Source: Methanocalculus sp.
GTDB lineage: Archaea; Halobacteriota; Methanomicrobia; Methanomicrobiales; Methanocorpusculaceae
NCBI RefSeq assembly: GCF_030651615.1
Contig: NZ_JAUSCG010000032.1
Span: 1-13,891, forward strand
Length of the DNA stretch: 13,891 nucleotides
Reading direction: 5' to 3'
Part shown: piece by piece, positions 1 through 5,455 of the stretch
Numbering within the stretch: the stretch's first letter is position 1
Layout of the letters: each line of letters starts with the position of its first letter
Notes under the pieces: model-generated
Databases searched by the model: none
What the model saw: only the letters and a program-made list of their open reading frames with translations
Told to the model about the DNA's origin: nothing
Translations under genes and position numbers: made by a program

Positions 1-338
1 AGAAGTGACTCCTTCCAGCAGGTAGTCGCCTCCTCAAGAAGAGGGAGAAGCTCAGACCGGATACCTGCCACCTGTTCTGTCGGAGAGAATCCATCGGGGG
101 GTCTGGCCAGAGCACCCGCCGTTGCCTGCCTCCAGAGACCAGAAAGCCGGATCATCACAAATTCATCAAGATTATTTGAGAATATCGAGAGGAATTTTAC
201 CCGTTCAAGGATGGGGTGGTTACAATCCCATGCCTCCTCAAGGACCCTACGGTTAAACTGAATCCATGAGAGCTCCCGATTGAAGAAGACCTTCGGTGTA
301 TGCAGGAAGACAGGATCTGCAGCACCATTGTTAATCAT
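1..338 (-). CDS. ppk1: Polyphosphate kinase 1, N-terminal fragment (runs off the left edge)
   Basis: PPK1 reversibly transfers the ATP gamma-phosphate onto inorganic polyphosphate chains. An open frame on the minus strand continues past base 1, so only about 112 N-terminal residues are visible. Manual translation shows the PPK1 N-domain signature FFNRELSWIQFNRRVLEEA (about residues 18-36), followed by HPILERVKFLSIFSNNLDEF and later PPDGFSPTEQ. These match the conserved start of the family, in which the NLDEF region contributes to the active-site tunnel. The catalytic histidines lie outside the window. The ATG at 338-336 is preceded by GGAGAGG with a short spacer. The frame stays open upstream to about 420 without another ATG, and the family similarity begins after residue 15, so 338 is the preferred start. 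The gene is divergent from the HEAT-repeat gene at 454. The family call is confident; whether the full gene is intact cannot be seen. Confidence 0.9.
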   Translation of the reverse strand, partial: MINNGAADPVFLHTPKVFFNRELSWIQFNRRVLEEAWDCNHPILERVKFLSIFSNNLDEFVMIRLSGLWRQATAGALARPPDGFSPTEQVAGIRSELLPLLEEATTCWKESL

Positions 339-453
339 CTCATCCTCTCCATGTAGATCATTGATACCATTGGGCTCGATATAGATATTATTTGCCGATC
401 GTTCCAATAAAAAGACAAATCAAGATATTAGTGCAGGACAATTGATCTGACTG
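339..453. promoter_or_regulatory. Divergent promoter region between ppk1 and the HEAT-repeat gene
   Basis: This 115-bp A/T-rich gap lies between two divergent genes. On the plus strand, a TATA-like AAGATATTA (423-431) is centred about 27 bp before the ATG at 454. That spacing would give a leaderless transcript, and no Shine-Dalgarno sequence precedes 454. On the minus strand, TATA-like stretches at about 377-392 (CTATAT and AATAATATC on that strand) would place a start roughly 15-25 nt ahead of the ppk1 ATG and keep its GGAGAGG ribosome site in the leader. The assignments rest on spacing only. Confidence 0.45.
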
Positions 454-954
454 ATGATACGTGAAGAGGGAAGAAGGGAAGAGACATTTGAAGAGAAGGC
501 AGCAGAACTATTGAATGCAAAAATTCCATCAGAACGGGTCATACTAATCGAATTGCTCGCAACCATTGATGGGGCGCGGGCTATCCCCTATCTCATTGCA
601 GCACTCAGAGATGATGAAAAACAGGTGCGAAACGCTGCTGCACGTTCACTCGGATCGATCGGAGAGTCTGCAATCCCGCAGATTTCCGCACTCCTGACAG
701 ATCAGTGGTGGGTCGTCAGGTACCGTGCCTGTGAGGCCCTTTCGATGATGGAAAATTCTTCCGTCTACCCCTATCTCCAATCTGCCCTCTCAGATGAGAG
801 GGATCATGTGAGATACATGGCTGCAAAAGGGCTTATGAATCTTAGAATTCCGTCAGCCATACCTGATCTGATGCCACTCCTTCAAGATGAAAACCCTTAT
901 GTCCGGGCTATGGCTGAAAAGGCCATAAATTCGATGAAGATGATCAGAGAATAA
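454..954 (+). CDS. Small HEAT-repeat (PBS-lyase-like) protein
   Basis: This is a 166-residue protein built almost entirely of HEAT-like helical repeats with a period of about 30-31 residues. Each unit has the pattern AIPxLxxxLxDxxxxVRxxAxxxLxxI, with the conserved prolines near residues 45, 75, 106 and 137 and the VR pairs near 58, 88, 119 and 150. The first ~35 residues form a less regular, charged helical cap. There is no signal peptide, membrane segment or catalytic motif, so a cytosolic protein-binding scaffold is the likely role. HEAT/PBS-lyase repeat proteins of this size are common in methanogens and their partners are mostly unknown. The ATG at 454 is the only reasonable start because an in-frame TGA lies just upstream (448-450). 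Its 3' end overlaps the Hsp20-like gene on the other strand by 11 bp. The fold call is firm, and the function is not known. Confidence 0.85.
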   Translation: MIREEGRREETFEEKAAELLNAKIPSERVILIELLATIDGARAIPYLIAALRDDEKQVRNAAARSLGSIGESAIPQISALLTDQWWVVRYRACEALSMMENSSVYPYLQSALSDERDHVRYMAAKGLMNLRIPSAIPDLMPLLQDENPYVRAMAEKAINSMKMIRE

Positions 955-1315
955 AGAAGACCGGCTTTCGGCAGAGGATATCCATCACCCCGTTCCTCAC
1001 CGTATAGGTCGAATGAAAGACATTGATGCGGGAAGGTAATGTAATCCAGGTCTCATGTTCATTAACGACGATCGCCACCTGTTCACGCTCGATCCTGGCA
1101 TAGGGTGCTGAGGTGAGCAGGTTTTCCGGAGGGAGATTCGCTGAGATATAGATCCGGTTCTCAGTCTCGATCATCTCATAGGGGATATCGAGGGGCTTAC
1201 TCCGTATCGGAGCCAGAAGGTACCCGCCAAAACCCCCCTCAGGTCTGAGAATACAGCCGATGATCCGCTGGGATTCACCTTTCCGGACCTGATCATCATG
1301 AAGCCTATCCACCAT
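944..1315 (-). CDS. Small Hsp20/alpha-crystallin-like protein
   Basis: This 123-residue protein shows the beta-sandwich pattern of small heat-shock proteins: a segment IYISANLPPENL (like the TAELPG strand of Hsp20), then a strand VAIVVNEHETWITLPSRI, and a terminal YTVRNGVMDI strand. That last strand matches the conserved A-x-x-x-n-GVL motif of the alpha-crystallin domain. The C-terminal IxI oligomerisation tail is not obvious. Family members hold unfolded proteins without ATP. I place the start at the ATG 1315-1313, because GAGGG lies five bases upstream. The longer frame from 1363 begins deep inside the preceding gene. The start overlaps the regulator stop codon by 11 bp (ATGGTGGATAG), so the two are translationally coupled in one operon. 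The similarity is weak but ordered across the whole domain; a divergent CS-domain protein is the main alternative. Confidence 0.6.
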   Translation of the reverse strand: MVDRLHDDQVRKGESQRIIGCILRPEGGFGGYLLAPIRSKPLDIPYEMIETENRIYISANLPPENLLTSAPYARIEREQVAIVVNEHETWITLPSRINVFHSTYTVRNGVMDILCRKPVFFIL

Positions 1316-1928
1316 ATATTCCCTCAATTTTATATCGATCTTCATCCAGCACGACAATACCACGTGATATCAGCGAATGAAGCGATGCCAGAACCGTATC
1401 AGGATTTTTCTCCATCACATCTGTGAGTTCTTCAAAAGTCAGATCCTGGTGGGAGAGGGTGATGATGATATCCAGATCAATATCATCCTTCATCACTTCT
1501 TTGCTCATTCTGGCAATGTCGTTCATCGTCGCCTCAATATCCTTCTCAAGATTCTCAAGGGTATCAAGGAGGGTTTCACGGGAGCGGGCCATCCTCCTGA
1601 GCATTCCAAGCGACTCGATAAGACGGAGATCAGCTGAAGGGATACCAACAACCGAATGCTTTCTTCCGCTCTCACCCACTGAGACGACGATATTGAACTC
1701 CTGAGAGAGGTAATAGTACTTTCTCCTCCGTTCATCAAGGAAGAAAGAGATGAGCAGACCTCGCTCCATCATATTCAGGTGTTCAATCACTGCTTTTGGT
1801 GAGAGGATCAGACGATCAGATATCTCGGTTACAAAACATGGTTTCTGGCGGAGTAATTCAATAATACGTCTCCGGTTGCGGTTTCCAAGGATATCTAACA
1901 GGCGAGAGACCTCGACACGGTCAATCAT
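1305..1928 (-). CDS. ArsR-like winged-helix transcription regulator with a coiled linker and second C-terminal winged helix
   Basis: This is a 207-residue predicted DNA-binding protein. Residues ~5-60 form an ArsR-type winged helix (LLDILGNRNRRRIIELL, then VTEISDRLILSPKAVIEHLN as the recognition helix, then a wing with DERRRKYYYLS). Residues ~105-145 are a charged helical stretch suited to dimerisation. Residues ~148-203 look like a second winged helix (LTFEELTDVMEKNPDTVLASLHSLISRGIV). No ArsR metal-binding cysteine motif is present, so a metal sensor is unlikely. It is the first gene of an operon with the Hsp20-like gene, which suggests a stress-response regulator analogous in role, not proven in descent, to the archaeal heat-shock repressor Phr. 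No Shine-Dalgarno sequence precedes the ATG, and a TATA-like box about 27 bp upstream suggests a leaderless mRNA. A perfect inverted repeat next to the start may be its own operator. Confidence 0.8.
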   Translation of the reverse strand: MIDRVEVSRLLDILGNRNRRRIIELLRQKPCFVTEISDRLILSPKAVIEHLNMMERGLLISFFLDERRRKYYYLSQEFNIVVSVGESGRKHSVVGIPSADLRLIESLGMLRRMARSRETLLDTLENLEKDIEATMNDIARMSKEVMKDDIDLDIIITLSHQDLTFEELTDVMEKNPDTVLASLHSLISRGIVVLDEDRYKIEGIYGG

Positions 1929-1929
1929 A

Positions 1930-1944
1930 CTAACATAATGTTAG
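1930..1944 (-). promoter_or_regulatory. Perfect 15-bp inverted repeat, candidate operator of the ArsR-Hsp20 operon
   Basis: CTAACAT-A-ATGTTAG is a perfect 7+1+7 palindrome located between the TATA-like box (1952-1961) and the start codon (1928-1926) of the regulator gene. The predicted transcription start falls at about 1929-1931, so a dimer bound here would cover it and block initiation. This is a classic position for archaeal autorepression. Palindrome and position are seen directly; the operator role is inferred. Confidence 0.55.
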
Positions 1945-1951
1945 GATCAAT

Positions 1952-1961
1952 ACTATAAAAA
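1952..1961 (-). promoter_or_regulatory. TATA-like box of the ArsR-Hsp20 operon, overlapping a T-tract behind guaB
   Basis: On the minus strand this reads TTTTTTATAG, an archaeal TATA-like element centred about 27-28 bp from the regulator ATG. It begins only ten bases after the guaB stop codon, and its run of six T residues also resembles a euryarchaeal oligo-T terminator for the guaB transcript. The same ten bases may therefore end one operon and start the next. Confidence 0.5.
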
Positions 1962-1970
1962 AGAGAGGGT

Positions 1971-3434
1971 TCAGGATAACCGGTAGTTTGGAGCCTCATC
2001 TGTGATCATGATATCATGCGGATGGCTCTCTTTAAACCCTGCTGAGGTGATCCTGACAAAACGTGATCTCTTCTTCAGATCGGTGATCGTCTTTGAACCG
2101 GTATAGCCCATTGCAGATTTAAGACCGCCGACGATCTGATAAATCACATCAGAGACCTCTCCAACGTACGGAATCGCCCCTTCGACACCCTCAGGAACGA
2201 ACTTGGTAGCACCTATCCCTTTTGCCTGGAAGTACCGGTCGCTTGACTGGCCGCCGGTCATCACACCGAGTGAACCCATCCCACGATACTGTTTGTATCG
2301 TCTTCCTTTGATGACGATGACACGGCCGGGTGACTCATCGGTCCCTGCAAGCATGCTTCCGAGCATAACACAGTCTGCACCTGCTGCGATCGCCTTTGCA
2401 ACATCACCTGAGTACCGAACCCCCCCATCAGCGATCACCGGAACATCGGACCCACTCATCACATCAGCCACCGCAGCAATCGCCGATATCTGCGGCACTC
2501 CGACACCAGCCACAACCCGTGTGGTACAGATGGAGCCGGGTCCTATTCCGACCTTGATTCCATCGACGACATCAACAAACTCGGATGCTGCCTTTCCTGT
2601 TGCGATATTTCCAGCAATACAGTCGGCCTTTGCGCTTGCTTTTATCTCCCGGACAGCTTTCACAACCATCATATTATGGCCATGTGCACAATCTATGACA
2701 AGTGCATCCACCCCCGCCTCATCCAGGAGCATTGCACGTTCGAAGTCAAATGGGCCAACGGCCGCTGCCACCCGGAGTCTCCCATTCTCATCACGGTTTG
2801 CACGTGGGAACTGACGTTTCTGAAGGATATCCTGCATCGTTACGATCCCAAGAAGCGAACCTTTTCTGTTCAGGACCGGGAGGCGTTCGACCTTCTTCGC
2901 ATACATCAGTTCAAGCGCCTGTTCCGGAGTGACATCCTCCCCGACAGTGAACGGATCGCGTGTCATCACCCGTTCGACCGGTTCTTCACCTCTCCTTCCG
3001 ACGATCGCACGGATATCACGCCTGCTGACGATGCCGACGAGATCTCCGTTCTCTACGACCGGCACACCGCCGATCCCATGGTCATTCATCAGCTGTTCGA
3101 CAGAGAAGATCGTCGTCTTCGGCTCGACGAAGAGAACATGCCGCTCGATTAGATCCTCAGCACGTTTAACGATCCCGACCAGTTCGACTTCATCATTTGC
3201 GGTGAGATTTCTGTGAATCACACCAATACCACCCTCACGGGCGAGGGTGATTGCCATCATCGCCTCGGTGACGGTATCCATCGCGGAACTGCATATGGGG
3301 ATGGACAGAGGAATATTCTTTGAAAAACGGGAACGGACATCAGCCTCACTCGGCTCCACATATGATTCTGCGGGCTCAAGGAGGACATCATCAAACGTCA
3401 ACGCTTCAGGGACCTTCAGCTTCTCTTCGAACAT
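1971..3434 (-). CDS. guaB: Inosine-5'-monophosphate dehydrogenase
   Basis: IMPDH oxidises IMP to XMP with NAD+, the committed step of GMP synthesis. The 487-residue protein has the complete family layout. It starts with LTFDDVLLEP (about 12-21). A Bateman module of two CBS domains spans about 95-205 (VEPKTTIFSVEQLM, GIVSRRDIRAIV, VERLPVLNRKG, GIVTMQDIL). The active-site loop GPGSICTTR carries the catalytic cysteine at residue 303. The phosphate-binding segment IADGGVRYSGD, YRGMGSLGVM and the flap DRYFQ with its Arg-Tyr pair follow. The C-terminus has SAGFKESHPHDI. I start at the ATG 3434-3432, which has GGAG seven bases upstream. A TTG two codons earlier overlaps the previous stop and is less likely. 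Only two bases separate it from the mfnB stop, so the two are probably co-transcribed. Confidence 0.97.
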   Translation of the reverse strand: MFEEKLKVPEALTFDDVLLEPAESYVEPSEADVRSRFSKNIPLSIPICSSAMDTVTEAMMAITLAREGGIGVIHRNLTANDEVELVGIVKRAEDLIERHVLFVEPKTTIFSVEQLMNDHGIGGVPVVENGDLVGIVSRRDIRAIVGRRGEEPVERVMTRDPFTVGEDVTPEQALELMYAKKVERLPVLNRKGSLLGIVTMQDILQKRQFPRANRDENGRLRVAAAVGPFDFERAMLLDEAGVDALVIDCAHGHNMMVVKAVREIKASAKADCIAGNIATGKAASEFVDVVDGIKVGIGPGSICTTRVVAGVGVPQISAIAAVADVMSGSDVPVIADGGVRYSGDVAKAIAAGADCVMLGSMLAGTDESPGRVIVIKGRRYKQYRGMGSLGVMTGGQSSDRYFQAKGIGATKFVPEGVEGAIPYVGEVSDVIYQIVGGLKSAMGYTGSKTITDLKKRSRFVRITSAGFKESHPHDIMITDEAPNYRLS

Positions 3435-3436
3435 GA

Positions 3437-4129
3437 TCAACTCCGAATAATGCTCAATGCTTTCTCGACAAGATCTGGATTAATGACACAGGATCTGTCC
3501 CCACCACAGACCATACCACGAACGCCGATGATATCAGGATTGATCTTTTTGAGGTGGGGCAGATCCGCAAACACAAGTGAACCCGCAAGGGCCGTCTTCA
3601 TACCAAGACGTCTGTTCTCCCGCGTAAAACTGGTGAGCAAAGCTTCATCCATAAATTCAAAGGTGCTTTTACCATCTTTTATCCCGGTATCGATCATCGA
3701 TACATCAGCACCCTCTTCAGCAGCAATAACCGCCATATCAAAAGGTGAGATCGTTCCGAGCCGTTCGTAATCCGAATATGCCGCAATCACGACAATCTTC
3801 TCAGGAAATTCAGGTTTAACGGCCTGTACAACAGAACGAATCACAAGACGCGCATCATCAAAGTCTGAGAAGTAGAGCCCTATCTTAACATAGTCGGCAC
3901 CAGCGCAGGCAGCGCCATACGCAGAAAGTGCAGCTGTTCCGGGCTTTGGAGGGAAATCGCCAATAGCAGCGGAGATAGGTTTTTCTCCGGCAACTGCTTT
4001 GATCGATCGGATAACCCAGGGGAAATTTGCACCAAGGGAACCCTCCGCAGGTCGTTTCACATCGACGATGTCAGCAGAAAGAGAGAGTTTCGCCTCTTCC
4101 AAAGAACTTGGGCTGACAAGTAATTCCAT
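3437..4129 (-). CDS. mfnB: (5-formylfuran-3-yl)methyl phosphate synthase (DUF556, methanofuran biosynthesis)
   Basis: MfnB condenses two molecules of glyceraldehyde 3-phosphate into the furan precursor of methanofuran, the C1 carrier of the first step of methanogenesis. The 230-residue protein matches the family along its full length: LLVSPSSLEEA at the start, DIVDVKRPAEGSLGANFPW (20-38), ADYVKIGLY (78-86), IDTGIKDGKSTF (146-157), and a phosphate-binding end with TALAGSL and IIGVRGMVCGGDRS. The lysines corresponding to the three active-site lysines described for the Methanocaldococcus enzyme are present at about 25, 82 and 151. The fold is a TIM barrel. The gene is first in an apparent operon with guaB and divergent from the HisA-related gene, with only 43 bp between the two starts. 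No strong Shine-Dalgarno sequence is visible. A weak TATA-like CTATTATC on the minus strand near 4154 is spaced for a leaderless start. Confidence 0.95.
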   Translation of the reverse strand: MELLVSPSSLEEAKLSLSADIVDVKRPAEGSLGANFPWVIRSIKAVAGEKPISAAIGDFPPKPGTAALSAYGAACAGADYVKIGLYFSDFDDARLVIRSVVQAVKPEFPEKIVVIAAYSDYERLGTISPFDMAVIAAEEGADVSMIDTGIKDGKSTFEFMDEALLTSFTRENRRLGMKTALAGSLVFADLPHLKKINPDIIGVRGMVCGGDRSCVINPDLVEKALSIIRS

Positions 4130-4172
4130 AGAACTTAATGATCCTGGAGGATAATAGTGATTGCGTTATACC

Positions 4173-4844
4173 ATGAAGCTCATTTGTGCAATAGATCTTC
4201 ATTTAGGTCAGGTGGTGCATGGAAAAGGAGGACGGAGGTCAGAATACTCTCCACTTACCTGGGGGATCTCAAATACTGCAGAACCGAGAGGATACCTCCA
4301 TGCGATCCGGCCCAGGTTCGTATACATTGCAGACCTTGATCGGATAATGGGAGACGGATCACATGATGAGGTCGTGCTCGGACTCTCCGATCTTGTGGAT
4401 CGCTGTTACCTTGATCGGGGGTGCAGAGGACCTGACGATATGCTGAATGCACCCTTCATCGAGAATGTCATCGGAACAGAGACTGCAGGCCCGAATCTCT
4501 CTGGCTTTCCCGGAGGGTACCTGAGTGTGGATGTAAAGGCCGGAAGCGTCGTTCCGGGAGGGGAAGATCCTGTGGCGATCCTCTCCCGCGCCGAAGAGTG
4601 GGGATTCTCAGGCTGTATCCTCTTACAGATCTCAGCAGTGGGGGAGGAGTGCGGCATAGACTGCAGAGAAGCAGAACGGATCAGATCCGGAACAGATCTC
4701 CCCCTCCTGTATGGAGGAGGTGTCAGAGATGAGAGTGACCTGACGATACTCTCGGAAGCTGGATTTGACGGAGCTATCATCGCAACTGCCCTCCATACAG
4801 GAGGAGTGGCGCTCGAACATATCAGGAGGGGATCGTTCTGCTGA
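4173..4844 (+). CDS. HisA/HisF-related TIM-barrel protein of unknown function
   Basis: This 223-residue protein belongs to the archaeal HisA/HisF-related family, distinct from true HisA. It keeps the barrel landmarks: MKLICAIDLHLGQVVHG with the first-strand aspartate at residue 8, FVYIADLDRIMG, a mid-barrel LSVDVKAGSVVPGG, and the phosphate-binding LLYGGGVRDESDL and AIIATALHTG. The GW seen after the middle strand in HisA is replaced by GG, so a different substrate is likely. I do not know the reaction. The ATG at 4173 gives the N-terminus expected for the family. However, GGAGG at 4146-4150 is too far from it (22 nt) and fits an in-frame TTG at 4161 better (10 nt), so a start at 4161 adding four residues is possible. 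The gene is divergent from mfnB and overlaps tmk by 7 bp. Confidence 0.8.
   Translation: MKLICAIDLHLGQVVHGKGGRRSEYSPLTWGISNTAEPRGYLHAIRPRFVYIADLDRIMGDGSHDEVVLGLSDLVDRCYLDRGCRGPDDMLNAPFIENVIGTETAGPNLSGFPGGYLSVDVKAGSVVPGGEDPVAILSRAEEWGFSGCILLQISAVGEECGIDCREAERIRSGTDLPLLYGGGVRDESDLTILSEAGFDGAIIATALHTGGVALEHIRRGSFC
4824..4829 (+). promoter_or_regulatory. Shine-Dalgarno sequence that sets a CTG start for tmk
   Basis: AGGAGG, followed by two more G residues, ends eight bases before CTG at 4838. No ATG, GTG or TTG occurs in the tmk frame between here and the P-loop. The ribosome site therefore points to CTG 4838 as the initiator. It lies inside the last codons of the HisA-related gene, which suggests coupled translation. 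Confidence 0.65.
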
Positions 4845-5455
4845 TCACACTCGAGGGTATTGACGGAGCCGGGAAGAGTACCCTGTTGCATGCGCTTGAA
4901 GAGGAAATCGCCGATCTTGATGCGGTTTTCACCCGTGAACCCGGATCAACCTGGATTGGAAAGGCGGTCAGGCAGGCGATTGCAGACGAGATTGATCCCA
5001 TTGCTGAAGCTCTTCTCTTTGTCGCTGACCATGCGATGCATCTGAAGACGGTGATCCGTCCCGCCCTTGAGAAAGACCGGATCGTCATATCGGACCGGTA
5101 CACAGACTCAAGGTTTGCCTATCAGCAGGCGACTCTCGCGGGTATAATCGATGATCCACGAGGATGGCTTGCCGCGCTCCATGACGGCTGGTCGATCACA
5201 CCGGATCTCACCTTCCTCCTCGTCATCCCGGTACACCGCGCACTTGAACGGATCGGAAGGGAGGGCGTTCGTGAACATTTTGAGAGGGAAGAGGTGCTCA
5301 CCCTCGTCCAGAAGGAGTACCTTGTACGTGCAGAAGCCGAACCGTGGCGGTTTGTCATAATCGATGCAGAAGAGGAGAAGGAGGTGATCGCCTCCTTTGT
5401 TGCAGGTGAGATCAGGCGCGTTTGCGGATCGCAAGGACGACGTCTCCGATCATGA
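4838..5455 (+). CDS. tmk: Thymidylate kinase (dTMP kinase), probable CTG start
   Basis: Tmk phosphorylates dTMP to dTDP for DNA synthesis. From CTG 4838 the protein is 205 residues, the normal family length, and begins MLITLEGIDGAGKSTLL with the P-loop lysine at residue 13. Other signatures are FTREPGS (31-37), the DRY motif in SDRYTDSRFAYQ (D86-R87-Y88), and a lid-like RIGREGVREHFEREE region. The first standard start codon in frame, TTG at 4886, lies beyond the P-loop and would remove it, so it cannot be right. CTG 4838 has AGGAGG at ideal distance; CTG 4841 is a poorer alternative. The frame overlaps the HisA-related stop by 7 bp, so the two form an operon. Its last 44 bp are antisense to the 3' end of valS. 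Identity is secure; only the unusual initiator needs confirmation. Confidence 0.93.
   Translation: MLITLEGIDGAGKSTLLHALEEEIADLDAVFTREPGSTWIGKAVRQAIADEIDPIAEALLFVADHAMHLKTVIRPALEKDRIVISDRYTDSRFAYQQATLAGIIDDPRGWLAALHDGWSITPDLTFLLVIPVHRALERIGREGVREHFEREEVLTLVQKEYLVRAEAEPWRFVIIDAEEEKEVIASFVAGEIRRVCGSQGRRLRS

Noticed and set aside
1305..1363. Longer Hsp20-like protein starting at 1363
   Set aside because: The 16 extra residues would overlap the regulator coding end by almost 60 bp and have no ribosome site, while ATG 1315 has GAGGG at good spacing.
2203..2814. Open frame of about 200 codons on the plus strand inside guaB
   Set aside because: It is fully antisense to the conserved guaB coding sequence, has low-complexity Ser/Pro/Thr-rich composition typical of a shadow frame, and matches no family.
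4157..4339. 60-codon frame starting at GTG six bases after GGAGG
   Set aside because: It overlaps the HisA-like gene out of frame and resembles nothing known; kept only as a start-site remark.
4886..4888. TTG as tmk start
   Set aside because: It lies after the P-loop, so the kinase would lack its nucleotide-binding motif.
4406..4891. Minus-strand open frame of 161 codons across the HisA-like gene and the start of tmk
   Set aside because: It is a shadow of two recognisable genes, Ser/Pro-rich, with no ribosome site.
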